Positions 25,733 through 33,045 of a stretch of DNA of 64,000 bases are shown here, one piece after another; the stretch's first letter is position 1, and each line of letters starts with the position of its first letter. Origin of the DNA: Bacteroides propionicigenes (GTDB taxonomy: Bacteria; Bacteroidota; Bacteroidia; Bacteroidales; Bacteroidaceae); the NCBI RefSeq assembly GCF_018390535.1, contig NZ_JAHBBW010000001.1, positions 310,001 through 374,000 on the forward strand. The letters are read 5' to 3'. Position numbers and translations under genes: made by a program. Below the pieces are notes generated by a model. That model was not told the origin of the DNA, ran no database searches, and worked only from the letters and a program-made list of their open reading frames with translations.

Positions 25733-27823
25733 CTATTTCTTCCGTCCTGAAAATTTCTTGCCCTTTTTAGCCTCCGGGAACACGAACGTCGTGTTATATT
25801 CCCCGTCAAAGGCGACGACGGCATCGAAGCTCTTGCCCTGTTTGCTCTTGAAGCCTTTGAGCAGCTGGGTATGCCCTTCGGTGAGCAGGTCTTTGATTTC
25901 ATCGTCGGACAGGGTGCGTCCCGCTTTCAGCCGGAACACGGGAAGCCCGCACTCCGTGTTGTCGCAGCGTACCACCTTGCCGTAGAACCGCATCCTGCCC
26001 GTGCCGCACTTGGGACACGCGCAACCGGAATCGCGGCTGCCGAAGAGTTTGTCGCATGAGAGCAGTTCGGAGGTAATCTCCCGCGTGTACGCCTCTATCT
26101 TTTTGCGGAAGGTATCGGCGGACAGCTCCCCACGCTCGATGCGTGCCAGTTCCTTCTCCCATTCGCCTGTCATGGCGACATCGGCGATGCGCATCGTCTT
26201 CACCACGGAATTGAGTGCAAGCCCCTTTTCGGTGGGGACAAGCAATTTCTTGCAGCGTTCCATGTAACCGCGCTTGAAGAGCGTTTCGATGATGGAGGCG
26301 CGTGTGGCGGGAGTACCGATGCCGCAGTCCTTCATCGCCTGCCGCAGTGCGTCATCCTCGATTTCCTTGCCCGCCGTTTCCATTGCGGACAGCAGGGTGG
26401 CTTCGGTATGTAGCGGCTTGGGCTTGGTCTTCCCTTCTGTGATGGAAGAGGCTTTCAGTGTCAGCGTGTCGCCTTCCTGCCAGCCGGGAATGGTGGTTTC
26501 CTCCTTGTTTTCCTCGCCATAGACAGCACGCCATCCGGCTTGCCTGATGACGCTGCCTTTCACGGTAAACTCCACTCCGGCACATTCCGCCATGACAGCG
26601 GTCACGTCCTTGACGCATTTTTCAGAGAATGCCTCGACCATGCGCCCGGCAATCATCTGATAGATGGTATTGTCCTCTTTGGAGAGGAAGAGCGGTTTCT
26701 CACCCGTGACGAGTAGGGCATGGTGGTCTGTCACCTTGCCGCCGTCTACGCTGCGGCGTGTCGGGATGGCTTTTGCCCGCACCTTGTCTTTCCATTCGTG
26801 CTGTGTGCCGATGAAAGCGAGCAGTTTGGGAATTTCGGCAAACACGTCTTCGGGGATGTAGCGGCTACCCGTTCTCGGATAGGTTATCAGCTTCTTCTCG
26901 TAGAGCTTCTGCGCGATTTCAAGCGTCTGCTCCGCCGTGAAGCCGTGCTTGGCGTTGGCTTCTTTCTGAAGCGTGGTCAGGTCGTACAGCAACGGGGTAT
27001 CCTCCGTTTTCTCCTTGCGCTCGGCTTTCGTTACCGTTGCGAAGCCTGCCGCCTTTACCTTATTATATAGCTCCGTTGCCGGTTCTTTCGACTTCCATTT
27101 TTCAGAGGATGAGAATTTCACGACCTTGCCGTCGCAACCGTCCGTTGCGATATGGAGTTGCCAGAAGGCTTCGGGCGTGAAGCGGCGGTTCTCCCAGTAG
27201 CGTTCACATACCATAGCCAACGTTGGTGTCTGCACCCGCCCCACGGAGTATGTGCCGTGTCCGGCGGCGATGGAGAGAGCCTGCGTGCCGTTGATGCCCA
27301 CGAGCCAGTCGGATTCGCTTCGCGCTTTGGCGGCGAGGTATAGGTTGTCATACTTGCCGCCGTCTTCGAGGTTGCGCAATCCCTCGCGGATAGCCTTGTC
27401 GGTGAGCGAGCTTATCCACAGGCGCACGAAAGGAGTGGTACTGCCCGTGTAGTGGTAGAGGTAGCGGAAGATAAGTTCACCCTCGCGTCCGGCATCGGTT
27501 GCCACGATGATTTGGTCGCTGGTGCCGAACAGCCTTTTGATTGTTTTTATCTGCGACACCACGCCGCTATCGGGCTTGTAGCCTTTCTCCGTCCTGACCT
27601 GACGGGGGACGAGCGTGAAGGTGTCGGGGATAATCGGGAGGTTGTCACGGACGAAACCGCGCACGCCGTAGCCATCGGGCATGGCGAGCTGGACAAGGTG
27701 TCCGAATGCCCATGTCACGGCATAGCCGCCTCCCTCGAAATATCCTTCCTCTCTCTTTGTCGCGCCCACGATGCGGGCGATTTCACGTGCCACGGAGGGC
27801 TTTTCTGCAATGATTGTCTTCAT
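25733..27823 (-). CDS. topB: DNA topoisomerase III (exc-like)
   Basis: A 696-residue type IA topoisomerase. The Toprim domain starts at residue 1 (MKTIIAEKPSVAREIARIVG) with the metal-binding ATDAGREGELIFRY at about residue 105. The active-site Tyr is in ITYPRTGSRYIPEDV near residue 317. GIGTPATRASIIETLFKRGY follows, and a C-terminal zinc ribbon has CPKCGTGRM and CDNTECG. In CTnDOT the equivalent gene, exc, ends the excision operon after xis2c-xis2d-orf3 and aids excision; the same order is seen here. The start follows a CCACTGAATCC leader region 20-50 bp upstream. Confidence 0.93.
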   Translation of the reverse strand: MKTIIAEKPSVAREIARIVGATKREEGYFEGGGYAVTWAFGHLVQLAMPDGYGVRGFVRDNLPIIPDTFTLVPRQVRTEKGYKPDSGVVSQIKTIKRLFGTSDQIIVATDAGREGELIFRYLYHYTGSTTPFVRLWISSLTDKAIREGLRNLEDGGKYDNLYLAAKARSESDWLVGINGTQALSIAAGHGTYSVGRVQTPTLAMVCERYWENRRFTPEAFWQLHIATDGCDGKVVKFSSSEKWKSKEPATELYNKVKAAGFATVTKAERKEKTEDTPLLYDLTTLQKEANAKHGFTAEQTLEIAQKLYEKKLITYPRTGSRYIPEDVFAEIPKLLAFIGTQHEWKDKVRAKAIPTRRSVDGGKVTDHHALLVTGEKPLFLSKEDNTIYQMIAGRMVEAFSEKCVKDVTAVMAECAGVEFTVKGSVIRQAGWRAVYGEENKEETTIPGWQEGDTLTLKASSITEGKTKPKPLHTEATLLSAMETAGKEIEDDALRQAMKDCGIGTPATRASIIETLFKRGYMERCKKLLVPTEKGLALNSVVKTMRIADVAMTGEWEKELARIERGELSADTFRKKIEAYTREITSELLSCDKLFGSRDSGCACPKCGTGRMRFYGKVVRCDNTECGLPVFRLKAGRTLSDDEIKDLLTEGHTQLLKGFKSKQGKSFDAVVAFDGEYNTTFVFPEAKKGKKFSGRKK

Positions 27824-27843
27824 GTCTTCTTCTTTTTTGTTGA

Positions 27844-27872
27844 TACTTTGGATTTTATTTTGGATTCAGTGG
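27844..27872 (-). promoter_or_regulatory. Leader motif upstream of topB
   Basis: On the minus strand CCACTGAATCC, then AAAATAAAATCCAAAGTA, precedes the topB start by about 20 bp. It is an expanded form of the motif directly before the DUF1896 and 30708 genes. It may be a translational leader element; its role is unknown. Confidence 0.45.
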
Positions 27873-27883
27873 CGGACATCGGT

Positions 27884-29443
27884 CTATACTTTCATGCCCT
27901 TGCCCGTTTTCTTCTGCGGCTTGTCCTGCTGCTGTTGCTGGCGGGCGTCCTTCGGAGTGGTCTGACCTTTCTGCAAAGGCTCTTTCAGGTTCTTTGTCGC
28001 CTCGTTGGTCTTGCCCTCGTTGTTCACCGCCACCTGCGTGCGGCTCTCGTTGGACGGGGCGACCTGCTGCCCGATGTCGGGATTTGTTTCGTAGCGGTAC
28101 GGGCGACCCTTCTCCGGGTTGAACTTGATATACATCGTGGCATGGAAGCCCTGCTTGTCGGTCACGTTCTCCAGTTTCACGGCTTTGCCCGCCACATAGT
28201 CGGCTTTCTGCTGTTCGGTGAAGTTCACGTCGCTCCATTTGCTGATGGGGCGGATGCTGCCGTCCTCGTTCGTCCACGTGTTGCGGCGTTGCTCCTTCTT
28301 GGTCTGTGTGGCATTTTCCCCGCCTTGCGCCTGACTTTTCGACGTGTCGCCTTTGGTTTCCTGCGTCTGTACGGTACGGGGCGACCTTCCGGTTCCCGGC
28401 ACGAACTCCACGCCGCGCTGCTCCACGTTCACTTGCAGAGTGGTGACGAACTTCCTGCCGTCGTTGCGCTCGATGAGCTTGTCGCGCACGGGCAGTCCGG
28501 CGCGGAGCATATCCTGCTCCTGCTTGGTGATTTCCGTCTTGCCGATGCGCTCCGGGATGCGTACCTTGCTCGCCGGAATGTCCGTGATCTCATTCGTCTT
28601 GCGGTCGATGCTGATGTAGGAGGGGATAATCTCGCCCGTTTCCTTCTCCACGATGTCCACGACCCTGCCGAGGTTGCCCGTCTCGCGCAGGTTCTTCCGG
28701 TCGTCGTCGGAGAATTTGTGTTCCTTGTATTCATCCAGTTTCTGCTCCTTGCGGATGAAGTGCGGCACGAGGCTGATGTTTCCCTCGCCGTCCTTCTTGA
28801 AGGAAAGGCGGGCGTCCAGCTCGAATGCTTCGCCGCCGAAGGTGGGCTTGACCTTCACCAAGTCGGACTTGCCGTAGTGGAGCATCTTCGTAAGGTCGCC
28901 GGACTTTTCAAGGTCGTCACGCTTCACGCCCCATCTGTCCTCCAGCTCCTGCCAGTTGATTTTGCTCTCGTCGATGGGCTGGTAGCCCCGTTTGCCCTGC
29001 GTCTGTTCGGGATCTTCCTGTTGTTCTTTTTGTTGCTCCATGTTTTCCTGTTTTTGAGGTTCTTGTTTTTCGGTTGCCAGTTCTTCCTGCACCTTTTTCT
29101 CGTAGTCGGAGGTGTCCACCTTGTGAGGGGCAAGCAGCTCCTTGTTCGCTTCGGGGTCTTTCAGCAGTTGCTTCATCACCTCCAAGAGATTTTCGGCTTG
29201 GTCTGCCGCGATGCGGTAAAAACCGAAGCGGCTGGGTTCCTTGCACTGCCGGAAGAAGTTCTTGAAGAAGTTGTCCAGCACGTCGCCGTGTCGGTCGAAT
29301 TGCAGGAAACTCTGCGCGTTTTCCGCTTTCGCGGGGGTGCGCTTGGGTGTGCCGTCCGCGTTCAGCCCGGCAACCACGCTGATCTCGCCCGTCTTCTCGT
29401 CACGGACCACCAGCACGTCCTTTTCGTCTTTTTTCTTTGCCAT
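27884..29443 (-). CDS. DUF3945/DUF4099 protein (orf3-like)
   Basis: A 519-residue hydrophilic protein. The N-terminal domain (about 1-110, starting DEKDVLVVRDEKTGEISVVA) is followed by a Gln/Glu-rich linker (about 110-150). Repeated DUF4099/DUF3945-type modules come next (INWQELEDRWGVKRDDLEKS, FTEQQKADYVAGKAVKLENV). The tail is low-complexity, rich in Gln and Lys. It matches Orf3, encoded between xis2d and exc in CTnDOT, whose role in excision is minor or unclear. The gene lies between an HTH gene and topB in the same order. Confidence 0.8.
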   Translation of the reverse strand: MAKKKDEKDVLVVRDEKTGEISVVAGLNADGTPKRTPAKAENAQSFLQFDRHGDVLDNFFKNFFRQCKEPSRFGFYRIAADQAENLLEVMKQLLKDPEANKELLAPHKVDTSDYEKKVQEELATEKQEPQKQENMEQQKEQQEDPEQTQGKRGYQPIDESKINWQELEDRWGVKRDDLEKSGDLTKMLHYGKSDLVKVKPTFGGEAFELDARLSFKKDGEGNISLVPHFIRKEQKLDEYKEHKFSDDDRKNLRETGNLGRVVDIVEKETGEIIPSYISIDRKTNEITDIPASKVRIPERIGKTEITKQEQDMLRAGLPVRDKLIERNDGRKFVTTLQVNVEQRGVEFVPGTGRSPRTVQTQETKGDTSKSQAQGGENATQTKKEQRRNTWTNEDGSIRPISKWSDVNFTEQQKADYVAGKAVKLENVTDKQGFHATMYIKFNPEKGRPYRYETNPDIGQQVAPSNESRTQVAVNNEGKTNEATKNLKEPLQKGQTTPKDARQQQQQDKPQKKTGKGMKV

Positions 29444-29463
29444 CTGAAAAATGTTTTAATGGG

Positions 29464-29814
29464 TTATTTATGAAAGAAATTATGGATACGAGCCTTGTAG
29501 AAGGCTATATCTTCCTTTTTGAAGTCCTTGATATGGTTGGAAAGGAATGTCAGCACGTCCTCCTCGCTGTAATAGGTTTTCTTGCCCAGTGTCTTGTAGG
29601 GCAATGCGCCGACACTGCGGTAGCGTTGCAGGGTGCGCTTGCTTATCTGAAGCAGCATGCACAAGTCCTGATTGTCGAAAAGGCGGATGCTTTCCGTGAT
29701 AGTAGGCTGTTTCCCCTCAGCCTTCATCGCCAGCAGCAGTTCGTCCTGACGGTCGAGCCGTTCCATCAACTTCTGCATCCAGCCTTCGAAGTTGTTTCGT
29801 GTGAGCAGTTCCAT
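29464..29814 (-). CDS. Excisionase-like HTH protein (Xis2d-like)
   Basis: A 116-residue protein. The N-terminal helices (about 1-40) precede an excisionase-type winged helix (about 45-100: LFDNQDLCMLLQISKRTLQRYR, LPYKTLGKKTYYSEEDV). Position and size match xis2d of CTnDOT, a directionality factor that turns the integrase toward excision. It starts 3 bp after the stop of the xis2c-like gene. The wing segment LPYKTLGKKTYY is closest to LPFILLGGKVLY of the plus-strand gene at 30708, suggesting they are paralogues. Confidence 0.82.
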   Translation of the reverse strand: MELLTRNNFEGWMQKLMERLDRQDELLLAMKAEGKQPTITESIRLFDNQDLCMLLQISKRTLQRYRSVGALPYKTLGKKTYYSEEDVLTFLSNHIKDFKKEDIAFYKARIHNFFHK

Positions 29815-29817
29815 GAC

Positions 29818-30174
29818 CTATGTCCTCCTTCCTTTGGGGTTGCCGCCCGTGCGCAACGTGTGGTTGCGTTTCAGTTCCTGCGGTGTCGCCGCGTCCTCGT
29901 TGACGGTACTCTCATCAAGCAGGCGGTCGATTTCCGACTGCCGGTAGCGGCATTTGCCGCGAAGCACGACATAGCCGATGCGTTGCTCGCTGCGCATACG
30001 CTGGAGGGTGCGGGTACTCACGTTAAGCAGGTGCGCCGCCTCGCGTGTGGTGAGCAACCTGTCGGGCGATGCCGCTCTCTTGTCACCGGAGACGGCACGG
30101 ACGTGTGCCGCAATCTCCGCTATCTGTTCCGTCAATGACCGGAAGACGGAACTTTCCATTGTTATCACTTTCAT
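29818..30174 (-). CDS. Excisionase-like HTH protein (Xis2c-like)
   Basis: A 118-residue protein with an excisionase-type winged helix at about residues 40-92 (LLTTREAAHLLNVSTRTLQR, IGYVVLRGKCRYRQSEIDRL) and a basic tail (NPKGRRT). It fits xis2c of CTnDOT, which works with xis2d. The open frame extends to 30,330; the ATG at 30174 (MKVITMESSV) is preferred because the extension runs through the palindromic control region. The wing resembles that of the divergent gene at 30377. Confidence 0.82.
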   Translation of the reverse strand: MKVITMESSVFRSLTEQIAEIAAHVRAVSGDKRAASPDRLLTTREAAHLLNVSTRTLQRMRSEQRIGYVVLRGKCRYRQSEIDRLLDESTVNEDAATPQELKRNHTLRTGGNPKGRRT

Positions 30175-30242
30175 ATTCAGTCCTTTCTTTTTGTATCTGC
30201 GGCAAAATTCGGCAATAAACAAAAGGGGCTTTAACAACTCAC

Positions 30243-30257
30243 TACGTGACTCACGTA
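30243..30257. promoter_or_regulatory. Palindromic operator-like site between divergent HTH genes
   Basis: TACGTGA-C-TCACGTA is a perfect 7+1+7 palindrome midway between the xis2c-like gene (start 30174) and the divergent HTH gene (start 30377). It is the natural place for a regulator or recombination-factor site controlling both directions. Confidence 0.6.
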
Positions 30258-30349
30258 AGATTTTTACGGAAGATGGCTCCGTAACCCGGTCAAACGGCGC
30301 AACAGGCAGCCTTTCAGTGGAAAACGGCACGTGTCCGGGAGTGTATCGT

Positions 30350-30357
30350 TACCTTTG
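30350..30357 (+). promoter_or_regulatory. Promoter -7 box of the plus-strand HTH pair
   Basis: TACCTTTG matches the Bacteroides TAnnTTTG box exactly and lies 20 bp before the ATG at 30377. No convincing -33 TTTG is seen, so activation by another factor is possible. Confidence 0.5.
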
Positions 30358-30376
30358 CGGGCAAACCGATAATTGC

Positions 30377-30676
30377 ATGAATATGGAAATAGTATCAATT
30401 GAGAAAAAGACTTTCGAGATGATGGTGGCGACATTCGGCGCACTCTCGGAGAAGGTCGCCGCACTGAGGCGCAAAAGCGACACGGGGCGCATGGAAAGAT
30501 GGCTCACGGGCGAGGAGGTCTGCGGGCAGTTGAGAATAAGCCCGCGTACGTTGCAGACGCTGCGTGACAGGCGGCTTATCGGCTACTCGCAGATAAACCG
30601 CAGGTTTTATTACAAGCCGGAGGAGGTAAAGCGGTTGATACCGCTTATCGGTACACTCTATCCGCACGGCAGATGA
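30377..30676 (+). CDS. HTH protein, excisionase-like (first gene of plus-strand pair)
   Basis: A 99-residue protein. An N-terminal helical region (ALSEKVAALRRKS) precedes a winged helix at about residues 40-90 (WLTGEEVCGQLRISPRTLQTL, IGYSQINRRFYYKPEEVKRL). It is related to the xis2c-like protein on the other strand. It corresponds in place to the orf2a/orf2b genes of CTnDOT. The start has a TACCTTTG promoter box 20 bp upstream. A second HTH gene follows 31 bp after its stop. Confidence 0.78.
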   Translation: MNMEIVSIEKKTFEMMVATFGALSEKVAALRRKSDTGRMERWLTGEEVCGQLRISPRTLQTLRDRRLIGYSQINRRFYYKPEEVKRLIPLIGTLYPHGR

Positions 30677-30690
30677 TTTGATTTATTTAC

Positions 30691-30707
30691 CCACTGAATC
30701 CGAAGTT
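30691..30707 (+). promoter_or_regulatory. Leader motif before the HTH gene at 30708
   Basis: CCACTGAATCCGAAGTT runs directly into the ATG. The same motif with small changes abuts the DUF1896 start and lies upstream of topB on the other strand. Confidence 0.5.
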
Positions 30708-31013
30708 ATGATAAACGAGAACAACGATGTTTTTACGATGGAAGACGAGCCGATAGCCTCTGTGATGCAGGATATGCGCAAAGGCTCAAAATGGCTGTCC
30801 GCATTTCTGGAGAATTACCGTCCTCCGCTGGACGGGGAGCGTTACCTGACGGACGGCGAGGTGGCGGAACTGCTCCGTGTAAGCCGACGCACCTTGCAGG
30901 AATACCGCAACAACCGCGTGTTGCCCTTCATACTTTTGGGAGGGAAGGTGCTTTACCCGGAAACGGGGTTGCGCGAGGTACTGGAAGCGAACTACCGCAA
31001 GCCGCTGGAGTGA
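30708..31013 (+). CDS. HTH protein, excisionase-like (second gene of plus-strand pair)
   Basis: A 101-residue protein with an acidic N-terminus (MINENNDVFTMEDEPIASV) and a winged helix at about residues 45-98 (YLTDGEVAELLRVSRRTLQEY, LPFILLGGKVLYPETGLREV). It resembles the xis2d-like protein. The frame is open to 30,678 but the ATG at 30708 follows the leader motif. A bidirectional terminator follows 17 bp after the stop. Confidence 0.78.
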   Translation: MINENNDVFTMEDEPIASVMQDMRKGSKWLSAFLENYRPPLDGERYLTDGEVAELLRVSRRTLQEYRNNRVLPFILLGGKVLYPETGLREVLEANYRKPLE

Positions 31014-31029
31014 CGCTGGCATGAAAAAG

Positions 31030-31065
31030 GAAACGGGCGACACCTTTTGTGGTGCTGCCCGTTTC
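31030..31065. terminator. Bidirectional terminator
   Basis: GAAACGGGC plus ACACC on the left (31030-31044) pairs with GGTGCTGCCCGTTTC on the right (31051-31065) around a short T-rich loop, with two mismatched bases in the middle. It lies between two converging genes (stops at 31013 and 31088). Confidence 0.72.
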
Positions 31066-31087
31066 TTGTCTTATGGGGTATGCGCAA

Positions 31088-31450
31088 TCAGCAATACCCA
31101 GTTTTTCCGTTCTGTATGAACATCACGTATGCCTGCCGTTTCTCTTGTGAGAGTGCCTTTCCCACCAGCCATGTGCGAAACAGGTGGGTGTTGTAGGTGT
31201 TCAGCCGGAAGGCGACGGGTATGATGATTTCAAGCGCGTACACGTCCGCGTACAGCCCGTTTTCAAGTTGCATGTAACGGCATACCTTGTAGTCGTTCAG
31301 CACGTCCGACTTGCGGACAGCTTTGATGGCGGCGTTCACTGCCGGGACGGTCGTATGGAACAGTCCGGCGATTTCGGTGGCGGCCATCCATACGTCGTTA
31401 CCGGTTACGCTGACCGCCTTGTTATCTATGATGATTATGTCACGTTTCAT
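31088..31450 (-). CDS. Small RhuM-like protein
   Basis: A 120-residue protein. The order of short motifs resembles the C-terminal part of RhuM-type proteins: WMAATEIAGLFHTTVPAVNA (HTH-like), then ALEIIIPVAFRLNTYNTHLF (compare MIIAVGYRVNS), then RTWLVGKAL. RhuM proteins have a Bro-N/KilA-N-like DNA-binding relationship, and their function is poorly known. It lies 12 bp after the integrase stop on the same strand, so it is probably co-transcribed with the integrase. It could be a regulator of integration or excision; this is inference. Confidence 0.55.
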   Translation of the reverse strand: MKRDIIIIDNKAVSVTGNDVWMAATEIAGLFHTTVPAVNAAIKAVRKSDVLNDYKVCRYMQLENGLYADVYALEIIIPVAFRLNTYNTHLFRTWLVGKALSQEKRQAYVMFIQNGKTGYC

Positions 31451-31462
31451 GGCTCCTCTTTT

Positions 31463-32698
31463 TTAGATGGTGCAACCTGCAAATTCCTCAATGCCGCTCA
31501 ATCTTGCCACAAGGTTCTCCATGTCCTGATTGAGTTTCTCTTTCGTTATCTTAGCGTAAATCTGCGTCGTCTTTATGCTCTTGTGTCCGAGCATGGAACT
31601 GACGGTTTCGATGGGTACGCCGTTGGAGAGGAATACCGTCGTGGCTGCCGTGTGGCGGCTCTGATGCCACGTGATATGCTTGGTGATGCCGCAACGCTTG
31701 GCGACGGCACGGATACCGGCAAGGCACGTGTTATAATGCGGTACGGGGAATATCCTGCCGTCCTCGCACAGCCCCCGGTATTTGCCGATTATGCGGTTGG
31801 CGATGTCGAGCAGGCGGATGTTGGACACCACGCCCGTTTTCTGGCGGTTGATGTTTATCCACTCGTGTTCGTCGAAGTAGGTGCGGATATTCTCTTCTGT
31901 GAGGCTGCGCATATCCGAAAACGATAACCCGGTGAAGGCGCAGAACAGGTAGAGGTCACGGTACAGTTCTTGTTTGGCGTTTTTCAGTTTCCCGTCCATC
32001 AGCAGGCGTATTTCCTCTTTGGTCAGGAAACTGCGTGTCGTTTCCTCCTTCTTGATTTCATACTCGCGGAACGGGTCGCGTGTCAGCCACTCGTTGTTGA
32101 TGGCGATGAAAACCATCGTCCGTAGCGGGCAGACATACAGCCACACGGTATTGGTGCAGCAGTGCTTGTCCGTGCGCAGGAACATCTCGAAATCGGAGAT
32201 GAAAGCCGGGGTAAGCTCTTTCAGGGCGATGTCCTTCACATGGTAGCGGATGTCGAGGAACTCTTGCAGGTGCTTGTAAACGGTGCGGTACTTCAACAGC
32301 GTGCCTTTGGCTTTCATGCCTGCCTCCACCTGTTTCTCGTAGTCCTCGTTGTGCTGGCGGAACACCTGCATAAGTGTATGATGGCGGTGTTCCAGTCCAA
32401 GAAATGCGTTCTTGACTTTCTCCGCTGTGACGAAATTATCACGCTCCATGATTTCCTGATAGTGCCTGTTGATGCGTACCCGCATCTTGTCAAGCATACG
32501 GTTCGTTTCGAGTGCCGCCGTGCTTCTGCCCGTGACACGTCCACCTTTGGTGTCCCACAATTTCGGATCGACAGTCAGCTTGCAGCTGAACTGCGTTTGG
32601 CTGCCGTCAACTGTGATGCGTCCCATGACGGGAACTGTCCCGTCCTTTTTCACTACCTGACGCTTGAGGTAGTAGATTACTGAAAATGTACTCTTCAT
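31463..32698 (-). CDS. int: IntDOT-family tyrosine recombinase
   Basis: A 411-residue recombinase, the same length as IntDOT of CTnDOT and close to it along its length (MKSTFSVIYYLKRQVVKKDG, LETNRMLDKMRVRINRHYQE, KELTPAFISDFEMFLRT). The catalytic domain shows His and Arg in TWHQSRHTAAT, His in MLGHKSIKT and Tyr in TQIYAKIT. The usual first Arg is replaced by Ser in FTGLSFSDMRSL, a hallmark of IntDOT. The frame is open to 32,776, but the ATG at 32698 matches the family N-terminus. The enzyme integrates element 1 with relaxed homology at GTAnnTTTGC-like sites. Confidence 0.95.
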   Translation of the reverse strand: MKSTFSVIYYLKRQVVKKDGTVPVMGRITVDGSQTQFSCKLTVDPKLWDTKGGRVTGRSTAALETNRMLDKMRVRINRHYQEIMERDNFVTAEKVKNAFLGLEHRHHTLMQVFRQHNEDYEKQVEAGMKAKGTLLKYRTVYKHLQEFLDIRYHVKDIALKELTPAFISDFEMFLRTDKHCCTNTVWLYVCPLRTMVFIAINNEWLTRDPFREYEIKKEETTRSFLTKEEIRLLMDGKLKNAKQELYRDLYLFCAFTGLSFSDMRSLTEENIRTYFDEHEWININRQKTGVVSNIRLLDIANRIIGKYRGLCEDGRIFPVPHYNTCLAGIRAVAKRCGITKHITWHQSRHTAATTVFLSNGVPIETVSSMLGHKSIKTTQIYAKITKEKLNQDMENLVARLSGIEEFAGCTI

Positions 32699-32783
32699 TG
32701 TCCTTAATTTTTTGGTTTCAAAATTAGTTGGTGAAGAGTCCGGTGTCGGTACGCAAAACGGAGAGGAACGGCGCAATCTTTTT

Positions 32784-32822
32784 CCGTAACCGGATTTTTC
32801 GCGTGAGTTGTCGGTAACTCAC
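32784..32822. repeat. Repeats in the integrase leader shared with the xis control region
   Basis: CCGTAACCGG (32784-32793) is followed by the inverted repeat GTGAGTT-6-AACTCAC (32803-32822). Near-identical words, CCGTAACCCGG at 30279-30289 and ACTCAC in the palindrome region at about 30236-30256, occur upstream of the xis2c-like gene. They could be binding sites for the integrase arm domain or for an excision factor. Confidence 0.5.
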
Positions 32823-32889
32823 TATTCCTTAGTGTCTTGTTTCGCCCTCCGTGCCCGTTTGTCGCATTTTCGGGCATGGTTACGAACAA

Positions 32890-33026
32890 GTAACGTTGCG
32901 GCGTCAGGATTTGGCTTCGGCAGGGATTGTAATGGCTTCACGAATTATCGCCACTTCAACTAAAACCCTTGTAACTCAATTCTATCACTATATCTTTCCG
33001 CATTTCACTTTTTTGTAGTAACTTTG
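32890..33026. other. Probable attachment-site region of element 1
   Basis: Two sequences each differ by one base from the IntDOT core GTAnnTTTGC: GTAACGTTGC at 32890-32899 and GTAACTTTGT at 33017-33026. Base composition falls from GC-rich to AT-rich at about 32,955. The second candidate overlaps the promoter -7 box of the downstream chromosomal regulator. The exact junction needs the other end. Confidence 0.5.
33019..33026 (+). promoter_or_regulatory. Promoter -7 box of the hybrid two-component regulator
   Basis: TAACTTTG matches TAnnTTTG exactly and lies 20 bp before the ATG at 33046. No clear TTTG is found 19-21 bp upstream; the element 1 junction may have replaced the natural -33 region. 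Confidence 0.55.
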
Positions 33027-33045
33027 TAGATCCAAATAATATACT

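Larger units (their letters stand above)
20771..33020 (-). mobile_element. Element 1: CTnDOT-like integrative element (integrase end)
   Basis: The gene order is IntDOT-type integrase, paired excisionase-like HTH genes, DUF3945 (orf3-like), topoisomerase III (exc-like), DUF1896 and N6-methylase/helicase. It parallels the integration/excision end of CTnDOT-family elements. The chromosomal boundary lies between 32.89 and 33.03 kb, where base composition drops. The rest of the element should lie left of the window, beyond element 2. No tetQ, rteABC or erm genes are present here. Confidence 0.7.

Noticed and set aside
25673..25750. 25-codon plus-strand frame after a leader-motif copy
   Set aside because: Overlaps the end of topB and has no recognisable product; kept only as part of the leader-motif observation.
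27452..29473. Plus-strand open frame of 673 codons opposite topB and the DUF3945 gene
   Set aside because: It is the antisense of two well-supported GC-rich genes; its translation is rich in Leu, Val, Phe and His with no domain.
1..33000. Antibiotic-resistance or rteABC regulatory cargo of a CTnDOT-like element
   Set aside because: No tetQ, erm or rte-like frames are present in the window.
32700..33045. tRNA gene as insertion target of element 1
   Set aside because: No cloverleaf or tRNA 3' end is visible; the integrase type does not need one.
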